This document shows, piece after piece, positions 35,521 to 43,080 of a stretch of DNA of 64,000 nucleotides. Origin of the DNA: Bdellovibrio sp. GT3. GTDB taxonomy: Bacteria; Bdellovibrionota; Bdellovibrionia; Bdellovibrionales; Bdellovibrionaceae. Position 1 is the stretch's first letter. Each line of letters opens with the position of its first letter. The notes under the pieces were generated by a model. It searched no databases, was not told where the DNA came from, and saw only the letters and a program-made list of their open reading frames with translations. The DNA lies in contig NZ_JBBNAD010000005.1 in assembly GCF_037996765.1 (NCBI RefSeq), forward strand, positions 1,573,569-1,637,568, read 5' to 3'. A program made the translations under genes and the position numbers.

Positions 35521-36090
35521 TTACCCGTTGAATTTTGTCGAAGCTTTTTGAATGCCATCCAGAATGATACTCTCAATAGCATCGATACCTTTGTTCAGGA
35601 AGTCGGGCATAGTATCAAACTCTTCCTTGGAGAACTTGCCCAGAACATAGTCCGCCACCGGGAAGTTCGGGTTCTCGGGGCGACCAACACCCAGCTTCAA
35701 TCGGGCATAGTCCTGAGTTCCCAATAATTGTGAGATACTTTTGATTCCATTGTGGCCGCCGTGCCCGCGGTTTTTATGAATCTTCATTTGGTTGAAGGGC
35801 TGATCGATGTCGTCATGGATCACGATCAGATGATCCAGAGGGATCTTATAGTAGCCCATCAAAGGCTGCACGGACTCGCCAGACAGATTCATGTAAGTCT
35901 GAGGTTTGCAGAAGTAAAGGTTGTGCCCCTGCCAAGTGGCTTGGGAAACTTCCGCCTTAAATTGATTTTTCACGTGGGGATCCCCCAGGCCGCGAAGGAA
36001 ATAGTCGACAGCCATGAATCCGATATTGTGGCGAGTGAGTTTGTACTCTCCGCCGGGGTTTCCCAAACCAACGATCAACCAAGATGACAT
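35521..36090 (-). CDS. pth: Peptidyl-tRNA hydrolase
   Basis: A 189-residue enzyme that recycles peptidyl-tRNAs released from stalled ribosomes. Signatures: VGLGNPGGEYKLTRHNIGFMAVD (catalytic His at about 20), KPQTYMNLSGESV (about 65-77), VIHDDIDQP (about 90) and GHGGHNGIKSI (about 110). Length is typical. The ribosome site is gagg. It sits between rplY and ychF, the common bacterial order. Confidence 0.96.
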   Translation of the reverse strand: MSSWLIVGLGNPGGEYKLTRHNIGFMAVDYFLRGLGDPHVKNQFKAEVSQATWQGHNLYFCKPQTYMNLSGESVQPLMGYYKIPLDHLIVIHDDIDQPFNQMKIHKNRGHGGHNGIKSISQLLGTQDYARLKLGVGRPENPNFPVADYVLGKFSKEEFDTMPDFLNKGIDAIESIILDGIQKASTKFNG

Positions 36091-36111
36091 AAAAACCTCG
36101 TTAAGCCGAAA

Positions 36112-36147
36112 TCAAAAAAAAAGGCGACTCGCTGAGAGCCGCCTTTT
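36112..36147 (-). terminator. Rho-independent terminator of rplY
   Basis: On the minus strand, an aaaaaggcggctctc/gagtcgcctttt stem is followed by a long T run, between rplY and pth. Some read-through to pth is likely given the cluster. Confidence 0.8.
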
Positions 36148-36196
36148 TGGAAGTGCGATAGTAGTCTGTACTCCAGTCTCGCCGGAGTAGCTAAAA

Positions 36197-36856
36197 CTAT
36201 TTTTTCGCAGCTGGTTTTGCAGCAGCTGGAGCAGCTTTCGCAGCAGCAGCAGGTGCAGCAGCAGCAGCCGGAGCCGCAGCTGGAGTAGCAGCAGCTTCTT
36301 CTTCTTGAGCAGAAACAACCGCGATAGTTGTGTCGCCAGAAGAGATCAATTTAGCAGAGCCAGTGATTTTCACGTCAGATGCGTGAAGAGCGTCGCCTAC
36401 TGCCAATTCAGAGATGTCAGCTGTGAAGAATTCTGGGATCTCAGTTGGAAGAACTTCGATCTCGATTTGACGGTTAACTACGTTCAACATACCGCCTTCA
36501 GATAGACCAACTGGTTTACCTTCAAGACGAACTTCAACGTTAACGCGAACAGCTTTTTTAAGGTCAAGAGCGTAGAAATCAACGTGTTGTGGGCGACGAG
36601 TTACAGGGTGAACGTCTACTTTTTTAACAAGTACAACGATACCGTTTGCTTCTTTAACTGGAGATTTCAAGTTGAAAAGAGCATTTTCGTAAGCACGAAC
36701 GTTGTACTTAACGATTTCTTTTTCGCCAACAGAGATGCTTACTGGAGCGATTGCACCGTAGATAACTGCAGGAACTTGGCGGTTAACGCGCAATTCGCGG
36801 CTGTTACCTTTACCAGTTTGACGAGCTTCTACGTTTAGTTCGATTCTATTTTTCAT
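36197..36856 (-). CDS. rplY: 50S ribosomal protein L25, Ctc form
   Basis: A 219-residue L25/Ctc protein that binds 5S rRNA. The N-terminal L25 domain (1-90: RQTGKGNSRELRVNRQVPAVIYG) is followed by the TL5/Ctc beta domain (about 95-185: EIEVLPTEIPEFFTADISEL). The tail from about 185 is almost pure alanine, proline and lysine, ending AAKPAAKK, a disordered basic extension longer than in most Ctc proteins. The ribosome site is aaggaag. It follows prs, as in many genomes. Confidence 0.95.
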   Translation of the reverse strand: MKNRIELNVEARQTGKGNSRELRVNRQVPAVIYGAIAPVSISVGEKEIVKYNVRAYENALFNLKSPVKEANGIVVLVKKVDVHPVTRRPQHVDFYALDLKKAVRVNVEVRLEGKPVGLSEGGMLNVVNRQIEIEVLPTEIPEFFTADISELAVGDALHASDVKITGSAKLISSGDTTIAVVSAQEEEAAATPAAAPAAAAAPAAAAKAAPAAAKPAAKK

Positions 36857-36916
36857 AATGTCTTCCTTCTAGTCCGATAGAGGATTGGTTGTTTCGCCCG
36901 TGAGGGCATTTTAGTT

Positions 36917-37861
36917 CTAATCAAATAAGCTGCTGACGGAATCATTTCCGTGGATTCGCTTGATCGCCTCAGCCAAAACTGGAGCGACAGAAACCACTTC
37001 GATTTTTCCGCAGTTCTTCGCCGCTTCCGATAACGGAATGGTGTCGGTGACCCATACTTTTTCAATAGGGCTTTCCTTCAGGCGAGTGATCGCAGGACCC
37101 GATAAAACGGGGTGCGTTGCAACAGCGAACACACGTTTTGCCCCATTCTTATAGAGACTGTCAACTGCTTGTGTAAGGGTTCCAGCCGTATCGATCATAT
37201 CGTCGACGATGACAGCGGTTTTACCCGCAACATCCCCAATCAGGTGTAAAGCTTTCGCCTCGCCAGGGGCGGAACGGCGTTTATCGATGATGGCCATGCT
37301 GGATTCAATGCGTTTAGCGAAAGCACGGGTTCTTTCGACCCCTCCAGCGTCAGGACTCACCGCAACAAAGTCAGGGCCAACACCGTGGGCATCACGCCAA
37401 GCTCTTGCCAGAGTAGGGATCGCAAACAAGTGATCCACCGGGATGTTGAAGAAGCCTTGGATTTGGGCGGCATGCAGGTCCACGCAAACCACGCGGGTTG
37501 CGCCTGCAGAGACGATCAAATCTGCCATTAATTTCGCGGAGATAGGGGCGCGAGGAGCGACCTTTCTGTCCTGGCGGGCATACCCGAAATACGGGATCAC
37601 AGCCGTGATGGACGCTGCGGAGGCTCTACGAAGAGCATCCAGCATCACGAAAAGCTCCATATAGCTTTGGTTCACTGGGGGACAGGTGCTTTGAATGACA
37701 AAGACATTCTGCCCGCGAACACTTTCGTGGATTTCTACTTGGATTTCGCCATCGGCGAAGGTGCTGACCTCGGAAAAACCAAGTTCGATTCCAGCGGCAG
37801 TAGCCACTTTCTTCGCCAGCTCAGGATTGGAATTAGCGGTAAATACTTTTAGGCCCTTCAT
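36917..37861 (-). CDS. prs: Ribose-phosphate pyrophosphokinase
   Basis: A 314-residue enzyme making PRPP from ribose-5-phosphate and ATP, for nucleotide, histidine and tryptophan synthesis. Motifs: FSEVSTFADGEIQVEI (about 33-48), RQDRKVAPRAPISAKL (about 98-113), the metal site VVCVDLHAAQIQGFF (about 128-142) and the PRPP loop AVIVDDMIDTAGTLTQA (about 217-233). I use the ATG at 37861, giving the standard length; a 56-codon upstream frame has no family match. It heads the prs-rplY-pth-ychF cluster. Confidence 0.97.
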   Translation of the reverse strand: MKGLKVFTANSNPELAKKVATAAGIELGFSEVSTFADGEIQVEIHESVRGQNVFVIQSTCPPVNQSYMELFVMLDALRRASAASITAVIPYFGYARQDRKVAPRAPISAKLMADLIVSAGATRVVCVDLHAAQIQGFFNIPVDHLFAIPTLARAWRDAHGVGPDFVAVSPDAGGVERTRAFAKRIESSMAIIDKRRSAPGEAKALHLIGDVAGKTAVIVDDMIDTAGTLTQAVDSLYKNGAKRVFAVATHPVLSGPAITRLKESPIEKVWVTDTIPLSEAAKNCGKIEVVSVAPVLAEAIKRIHGNDSVSSLFD

Positions 37862-38190
37862 ATTACTCAAGTCTCCAGAGTCGTCTGTTGGAATGTGCGT
37901 TTGAAGGACACTAGCAAACGCGTTTGTCAGAGTAAAGTTAGGAAAGTCTTTTTTGGTTTTTGAGAGGGGGATTCTGCGATGCGGGGTCGTTTCCGGGGAG
38001 TTCCATGAAAGCCAACAAGGGATGGGCAAAATAATATGGAGTATTCTCGTATTTTGGCCGCATTTTAGCCTGTTTTAGGGGGTCCTTGGTCTACATTTGG
38101 TGTCATAACGCAAAACTTTCTCTGGATTATGTCAAGAAGCGGTAAAAATAAGTCGTAGAGAGCAGTGTTATACCTTGGAGAGGGGATAAG
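37862..38190. other. Divergent promoter region between prs and the FGE-like lipoprotein gene
   Basis: About 330 bases with no supported gene. It must hold promoters for prs (minus) and the lipoprotein gene (plus). I see no strong -35/-10 pair or clear inverted repeat. An in-frame minus-strand extension of prs runs into it but lacks a ribosome site and family similarity. Confidence 0.5.
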
Positions 38191-39447
38191 ATGAGACCAT
38201 GGATCACCGGTTTGCTTTGCGTGGCGATGACGACGTTCATTGTTTCGTGTTCATCAAGCGAAGAAAGCGAAGTCAGTGTTCCAGCGGAGGATTCAACACA
38301 ATCGCCTGAGCCGACACCATCGCCATCTCCAACTGTAACACCAACACCTTCTCCATCACCAACAGTGACTCCATCTCCGACGGTTGAACCTGCGCCAACA
38401 GTAGCACCTTCTCCGGAACCAACTGTGGTTCCTTCACCAGCTCCTACCGCGACTCCTTCTCCTGAGCCGACCGTTGCTCCTTCTCCTGCGCCGACTGTGG
38501 CGCCATCGCCAGAGCCAACGGTGGTTCCGACGCCGGAACCGACGGTGACACCAACGCCGTCGCCGATGCCTTCACCGGAGCCAAGCCCAACGCCATCACC
38601 AGAGCCATCTCCAGAACCAAGTCCGTCACCTTCACCAACTCCATCCCCAACTCCGGTTGTGGGTTGTCCTGCAAACTTTGAAATGGTCGCAGCGAATTCT
38701 GCATTGGGAACATCGGCCTACTGTCTTGCGAAGTTCGAGATGAAACAAGTGAGCGGATCCGCGGTTGCAACTTCTTCCGGTAAGCCATGGATCGCCAATA
38801 AAGCGACAGCGGCTGCAGCTTGTGCGGCATTGGGTGTGAACTATCGTCTGCCAACGAACGCAGAATGGAATGCCGCTGCTTTGGAAATCTACAATCGCGC
38901 AGAAAACTGGTCCGGCGGAGCAAAACTTTCCGGCAAGCTATTCACTGGTTACTATTCCTGGGGAGAGCCTTTGGCGATTGCAAATACCTCCAATTCCTAT
39001 GACAGCACAGGAGCCACTTCGGGAAGTCAGCGTCGTACCTTCGTGCTTGCAAGTGGCAACACCATTTGGGACTTCAGTGGTAACGTCTGGGAGTGGGTGA
39101 GTGACACGATCTATGGCAACTCATACTCTCCTGATTTGTCTTCCTCTTATGGTCGCAGCTATCACAACAACACCTGGGACGTGAAGCCAGGTTCAAAAGC
39201 CCTTTTGGATTTCACTGGCATGTCCAGTGTTCCAGCAAATGATGTTTATCTGGGTAATCTATTCGGTGGCAGCTCGGGGAAAGTGATTCGCGGAGGAGCT
39301 TCCTGCATCACGTCGCCGGGAGTGACGGGGATTTTCGCTGCAAATATTGGTGATATCACTGCGAATGAAACGCAGGCACCAGCTTCCTGGGGAGTGAGCA
39401 TCGGGAACGTAGGGTTCCGTTGTGTGGCGACGCCGGCAGCATATTAA
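38191..39447 (+). CDS. Lipoprotein with Pro-rich repeats and FGE-sulfatase (SUMF1-like) domain
   Basis: A 418-residue probable lipoprotein: [20 protein letters not shown] ends in a lipobox. Residues about 35-155 are tandem variants of [12 protein letters not shown], likely a stiff spacer through the envelope. From about 160 a formylglycine-generating-enzyme fold follows: [13 protein letters not shown] (about 210), [10 protein letters not shown] (about 300), VIRGGASC (about 370) and VGFRCV near the end. Many such domains have no oxidase activity and bind ligands instead; the two active-site cysteines of true FGE are not evident. Strong ribosome site (ggagagggg). Confidence 0.85.
   Translation: MRPWITGLLCVAMTTFIVSCSSSEESEVSVPAEDSTQSPEPTPSPSPTVTPTPSPSPTVTPSPTVEPAPTVAPSPEPTVVPSPAPTATPSPEPTVAPSPAPTVAPSPEPTVVPTPEPTVTPTPSPMPSPEPSPTPSPEPSPEPSPSPSPTPSPTPVVGCPANFEMVAANSALGTSAYCLAKFEMKQVSGSAVATSSGKPWIANKATAAAACAALGVNYRLPTNAEWNAAALEIYNRAENWSGGAKLSGKLFTGYYSWGEPLAIANTSNSYDSTGATSGSQRRTFVLASGNTIWDFSGNVWEWVSDTIYGNSYSPDLSSSYGRSYHNNTWDVKPGSKALLDFTGMSSVPANDVYLGNLFGGSSGKVIRGGASCITSPGVTGIFAANIGDITANETQAPASWGVSIGNVGFRCVATPAAY
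38310..38655 (+). repeat. Tandem coding repeats, PSPEPT-type
   Basis: DNA repeats of about 18 bases encoding P-S/T-P-E/A-P-T/S units inside the FGE-like lipoprotein gene. Codons vary at third positions, so the repeats are kept at the protein level. Such tracts are prone to unit gain and loss. Confidence 0.85.
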
Positions 39448-39506
39448 AATTATTTTAAATTGAACGTAATTGATGCACGTATTGGAAAATTTTAGAGCGT
39501 TTTGTT

Positions 39507-39540
39507 TAAAGCCGATCGAAGGATCGGCTTTTTTATTTTG
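39507..39540. terminator. Bidirectional terminator
   Basis: agccgatc/gatcggct stem with a gaag-type loop, followed by six Ts on the plus strand and flanked by As on the other side. It ends the lipoprotein gene and may also serve the convergent papain-like gene. Confidence 0.85.
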
Positions 39541-40615
39541 GTATGTCTTCAAGCCAGGACAGAGATTGTACTTCAATGAATGTTTGCTTAAACAGCTCGT
39601 CGGCAGCAACCCAGCCATCGTTGTGAGATTTTTGCCAAGACTCGCCCCAACTGTTGTGCACTTTGACGGCGTCATAGCAGTTCCCAGCAGGATCACATTT
39701 ACGTGCAAATCCCGTTAAAACCACAGCGTGTCCGTTTTGACAGTCTTTCATTTTCTTTGGTTTTTTCTCATCCAGGCAGATGCTTTGCAGTAACACGGGA
39801 AGTTTTTTTGCAAGGACGCTTTTGAGTTTTTCGGTCACAGCTTTATAGTTGAAATCTTTTTTATCTTCGGGAAACCATTTGGTCTCGGTGGAATCTTTCC
39901 CCTCAAAGTAAGCACGATTTTTCGCGCGATTGCATTCAGCGGGCGAGACAAGTTCATCAAAGAACTTGTCATAAGTTTCCTGGTTGAAGGCCCTTAATAG
40001 GGCTTTTTGATCTTTTTGAACGCAAAAATCCTGATCAATGGATTTTCCGGCTTCATCGGTAAAATCAGACTTACACTTTTCACATTTGGCATCGATAGAT
40101 TTGAACTTCTTGTAAAGTGCTTTAAGTCGGTTAAATGCCTCTAACTGAGTCTCGGTCCCGTCGTGGGCTCCGCCCATTTTGCCCAGCAGTTTATCCAGGG
40201 ACATGCAGGCCTCCGAAGCTGAGTCGCCAATGAAATTAGCGGCGATGTTCAAAGTAAAAGCCCCAGGGCCGCCTTCTTTGATTCCATTGTAACTGGACGC
40301 GTAGTCCGGTTCGCCGTCAGGTTTTTTTCCAAAGCGGGCGACATCCAGGGGAGAGAACATTTCAGAGTCTGGAATGTTTTTACAATCTTGCTTCATTATT
40401 CGGCAGTTGTTGGCTTGCATGACGGCTGTTGCGGCGAACGAGAAGCATATTCCCAATGTATCCTGGGACATCACACGCGGCATGTTTTCAACAATGATCT
40501 CGGAACCTTTTTGAGTGGTGAAGCCTTCATCGAATGGAGTGAAGGCTTTCATCGATTGCGCCTGGGAAGTCGCACTTAATGATAAAACTGACAAACAGAA
40601 AATCAAAAAGCGCAT
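39533..40615 (-). CDS. Secreted papain-like (C1) cysteine protease
   Basis: A 360-residue exported protein with signal peptide MRFLIFCLSVLSLSATSQA. The papain-family triad is visible: the active cysteine in QDTLGICFSFAATAVM (about 57), histidine in NGHAVVLTGFA (about 305) and asparagine in VKVHNSWGESW (about 330), with the oxyanion-hole Gln before the Cys. Between them is a long cysteine-rich insert (about 160-230) unlike standard papain. There is no obvious propeptide. I infer a secreted protease, possibly for prey protein breakdown or self-processing. The ribosome site is aaggag. Confidence 0.83.
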   Translation of the reverse strand: MRFLIFCLSVLSLSATSQAQSMKAFTPFDEGFTTQKGSEIIVENMPRVMSQDTLGICFSFAATAVMQANNCRIMKQDCKNIPDSEMFSPLDVARFGKKPDGEPDYASSYNGIKEGGPGAFTLNIAANFIGDSASEACMSLDKLLGKMGGAHDGTETQLEAFNRLKALYKKFKSIDAKCEKCKSDFTDEAGKSIDQDFCVQKDQKALLRAFNQETYDKFFDELVSPAECNRAKNRAYFEGKDSTETKWFPEDKKDFNYKAVTEKLKSVLAKKLPVLLQSICLDEKKPKKMKDCQNGHAVVLTGFARKCDPAGNCYDAVKVHNSWGESWQKSHNDGWVAADELFKQTFIEVQSLSWLEDIPK

Positions 40616-40632
40616 CCTGCAACTCCTTGGGT

Positions 40633-41229
40633 TTATAGAGTCGAATTATATTTCTGCAAAAACTGTTTAATCGCCTGCGCACGGTGAGAGTGCTGGGCTT
40701 TATAGCCGCTGGCAAGTTCCGCCAGGGTTTGTGTTTGACCTTCCGGGATGAAAACAGGGTCGTAACCAAAACCATGCAGGCCTGCTGGCTTGCTGGCGAT
40801 AGTGCCCTTAAGTTCGCCCGTGAAAATCCATTCTTCACCAGTGGGTGTGTAAACGACCGTCGTGCAAACGAATTTTGCATTCTTGTTCGCCATTGGTTTC
40901 AGTGTGATCATTTTTAAAAGCTTCGCCACATTTTCACTGTCAGAAGCTTTCGGTCCCGCATAGCGAGCAGAATGAATACCAGGAAGGTTGTTAAGTCCCT
41001 CAACTTCAAGTCCGGCATCCTCGCCCAAAACCCAAACGTTGTTTTTCACGGCACGCAAAGTCTTAGCCTTGATACGGGCGTTGTCCAAAAATGTTTTACC
41101 GTCTTCAGGACGGGGAGTGAAAGAGGCGATTTCGCCCTGATGGTGCAATTGCAAGTCCACCACTTCGTTCATCAATACTCGAAATTCAGAGAGTTTGCCT
41201 TTGTTTCCAGTCGCAATCCAAAGTTCCAT
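40633..41229 (-). CDS. rdgB: XTP/dITP diphosphatase (Ham1/RdgB)
   Basis: A 198-residue house-cleaning pyrophosphatase that removes XTP, dITP and ITP from the nucleotide pool. Motifs: IATGNKGKLSEF (5-16), ARIKAKTLR (about 50), GEDAGLEVEGLNNLPGIHSARYAG (about 69-92), and HGFGYDPVFIPEG (about 149-161). Standard length. Ribosome site aaggag. It follows rph by 18 bases, the classic rph-rdgB pair. Confidence 0.96.
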   Translation of the reverse strand: MELWIATGNKGKLSEFRVLMNEVVDLQLHHQGEIASFTPRPEDGKTFLDNARIKAKTLRAVKNNVWVLGEDAGLEVEGLNNLPGIHSARYAGPKASDSENVAKLLKMITLKPMANKNAKFVCTTVVYTPTGEEWIFTGELKGTIASKPAGLHGFGYDPVFIPEGQTQTLAELASGYKAQHSHRAQAIKQFLQKYNSTL

Positions 41230-41247
41230 GTTGCCGTCTCCTTTGAA

Positions 41248-41979
41248 TTAAACGCCAGCCAGGCGGTAAGTTTCACCAATGATAGCGGCTTGGTGAATGA
41301 ATAGTTCACGGCAGCCTTTTTCAGCCACATCCATCATCTTGTTCAATTGCTGACGGTTGAATGGAACGTGCTCTGCCGTGCCTTGCACTTCAACGAAAGT
41401 GCCTTTGTCAGTCATGACAAAGTTCATGTCAGTGCCGATAGCGCTGTCCTCGTCATAATTCAAATCCAATAAAATATTATCATTGTGAAGACCCACACTG
41501 ATCGCGGCAACGTAATTGATCAAAGGATTGGCTTTGATTTCACTGACTGCTGCCAGTTTTTTTAGTGCCAGAGCCAAAGCCACGTAGCCACCGGTTACCG
41601 CAGCGGTGCGTGTGCCGCCATCTGCATTCAAAACATCACAGTCGATGGTGATTTGTTTTTCGCCCATCAGTTTCAAATCAACAGCCGCGCGCAGGGATCT
41701 GCCGATCAGTCGGGAGATTTCTTGTGTGCGTCCGCTGTTGGCCGCCTTATCACGTTTGATACGAGTGTGAGTGGAGCGCGGAAGCATGCCGTACTCCGCA
41801 GTCACCCAACCAGCACCCGTGCCTGCCAACCATTGTGGGGCTTTGGATTCGTAGCTGGCGGTGCAAAGAACTTTGGTTTTCCCAAACTCTACCATTGCAG
41901 AGCCTTCCGCGTATTCAGCAACATTCGGTGTGATTTTGATTTGTCTTAGTTGGTCGAATAAGCGGCCGTCGCTGCGCAT
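41248..41979 (-). CDS. rph: Ribonuclease PH
   Basis: A 243-residue phosphorolytic exoribonuclease that trims tRNA 3' ends. Signatures: MRSDGRLFDQLR, GSAMVEFGKTKVLCTAS (about 27-43), RIKRDKAANSGRTQEISRLIGRSLR (about 78-102), and DVLNADGGTRTAAVTGGYVAL (about 118-138). I use the ATG at 41979 after aaggag; the 13-codon upstream frame is not needed. Part of the amidase-rph-rdgB unit. Confidence 0.97.
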   Translation of the reverse strand: MRSDGRLFDQLRQIKITPNVAEYAEGSAMVEFGKTKVLCTASYESKAPQWLAGTGAGWVTAEYGMLPRSTHTRIKRDKAANSGRTQEISRLIGRSLRAAVDLKLMGEKQITIDCDVLNADGGTRTAAVTGGYVALALALKKLAAVSEIKANPLINYVAAISVGLHNDNILLDLNYDEDSAIGTDMNFVMTDKGTFVEVQGTAEHVPFNRQQLNKMMDVAEKGCRELFIHQAAIIGETYRLAGV

Positions 41980-42014
41980 GGGGACTCCTTGGAAATGGGG
42001 GGATGAAAGAGTCC

Positions 42015-42806
42015 TCAATTTAGATTCTTGGCAGAGGAATTGTCCATCTTTTCTTTGTATGAAACGAGAGCGTTATAGATTTTTTCGGCCAGATCTTTTT
42101 GATAGTCCTTACGTTGCAGGCGTTGCGCTTCGCGGGGATTGGAAATAAAGCCAATCTCAATTAATACAGCCGGCATTGAGGTTTTTGAGATCACATAAAA
42201 TGGGGCCTGCTTAATGGTCGCCTGCATCGCATTTTCATCGTTTTCCCAAATGGTTGTTAAAGCTTTGGTCAAACGCAGACTGGAGTTCATACGATTTTGT
42301 CGGCGCAGGTCTTCGACGATTGCGGCAACGTCGCCCTTTTTTGAAAGCTCGTCGCCACCCGAAAGATTGTGGAGATCGCGGGCATTGGCGAGTGCCTGAT
42401 TTTCCTGGTTTGCCAGAAACAAAGCATCTTCATCAGCCGGCAGGTTGTTTTGAAAGAAAAATTCCACTCCGCGGGCGCGCTGATCCAGAGCCGCATTGGC
42501 GTGCAGGCTTACATATAAATCGGCCTCAGCCTTTTCCGCCATTTTGACCCGGTCAGGAAGGGAGATGGCGCGATCATTATCGCGGGTCATGGTGACTACG
42601 AAATGAGGGTCTTCGCTGAGCAGGGTTTTAAGTTTGCGAGCCACAGTCAAAACAAGGTCGGCCTCTTTGATTGAGTTATAGACAGCCCCCTTGTCCGTTC
42701 CACCATGGCCCGGGTCCAATACGATATGGAATGTAGCAAAAGCAGGGGATGCCCAGGCTCCAGCTAATAGGGAACACAAAATCTGTTTCAATCTGATAGA
42801 GGTCAT
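42015..42806 (-). CDS. N-acetylmuramoyl-L-alanine amidase (Amidase_3)
   Basis: A 263-residue zinc amidase that cuts the MurNAc-L-Ala bond of peptidoglycan. A signal peptide (about 1-24, ending SPAFA) is followed by FHIVLDPGHGGTDKGAV (zinc His), a glutamate ligand (KEADLVL), LYVSLHANA (second zinc His, about 100) and AVLIEIGFISN (catalytic Glu, about 228). No SPOR, LysM or AMIN domain is attached. Exported AmiC-like single-domain form. The start at 42806 has a weak ribosome site. It is first in a row with rph and rdgB. Confidence 0.93.
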   Translation of the reverse strand: MTSIRLKQILCSLLAGAWASPAFATFHIVLDPGHGGTDKGAVYNSIKEADLVLTVARKLKTLLSEDPHFVVTMTRDNDRAISLPDRVKMAEKAEADLYVSLHANAALDQRARGVEFFFQNNLPADEDALFLANQENQALANARDLHNLSGGDELSKKGDVAAIVEDLRRQNRMNSSLRLTKALTTIWENDENAMQATIKQAPFYVISKTSMPAVLIEIGFISNPREAQRLQRKDYQKDLAEKIYNALVSYKEKMDNSSAKNLN

Positions 42807-42882
42807 TACTATAAGTAGAATTTCTTGAATAAATTCTGTCGAGTCCAGTCGCTGGGGGAGGGCCGACAATTGGCGTTTTCCG

Positions 42883-42888
42883 TATAAT
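42883..42888 (+). promoter_or_regulatory. Consensus -10 box (tataat) ahead of the orphan terminator
   Basis: A perfect tataat on the plus strand with no plus-strand gene until 43081. No good -35 box is at 16-18 bases upstream (nearest is ccgaca at 42863-42868, spacing 14). It would start a short RNA ending at the terminator at 42988-43030. Confidence 0.45.
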
Positions 42889-42958
42889 TTCTCGACAGAG
42901 GTTTAGTGTCGGGCTCCATTTAATTGGACCTGAACATAATCTTGGTCTGGCACCGCGA

Positions 42959-42978
42959 TTGCTTTAGTACTAAAGCAA
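42959..42978. promoter_or_regulatory. 20-bp perfect palindrome
   Basis: ttgctttagtactaaagcaa reads the same on both strands. With no spacer it is a better protein site than RNA hairpin. It could be an operator for the coiled-coil protein gene, 103 bases downstream, or the middle of the candidate small RNA. Confidence 0.6.
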
Positions 42979-42987
42979 CCCCCCCTT

Positions 42988-43030
42988 GCGGCCAGGATCC
43001 TCCCCCCCCAATCCTGGTCGCTTTTTTTTT
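42988..43030 (+). terminator. Orphan rho-independent terminator
   Basis: An 11-pair stem (42988-42998 with 43011-43021, one G-U valid on the plus strand), a C-rich loop and nine Ts. It points plus, but no plus-strand gene ends upstream: the neighbouring amidase gene is on the other strand. Confidence 0.88.
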
Positions 43031-43080
43031 GCCCAAAATGCATATATCCTATTGCCTGTTAACAGCTTAAGGAGACATTC

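Larger units (their letters stand above)
42895..43030 (+). ncRNA. Candidate small RNA of about 136 nt
   Basis: Between the tataat box and a strong terminator there is no open frame, but there is structure: a ten-pair stem (42906-42915 with 42944-42953) with four G-U wobbles valid on the plus strand, a 20-base perfect palindrome (42959-42978), and the terminator hairpin. The unit lies between divergent genes (amidase and the coiled-coil protein). No Rfam family is recognised by eye. The start position is estimated from the -10 box. Confidence 0.5.

Noticed and set aside
38310..38655. Direct repeats that could suggest a CRISPR array
   Set aside because: Repeats are in frame, encode PSPEPT units, have no spacers and lie inside a lipoprotein gene.
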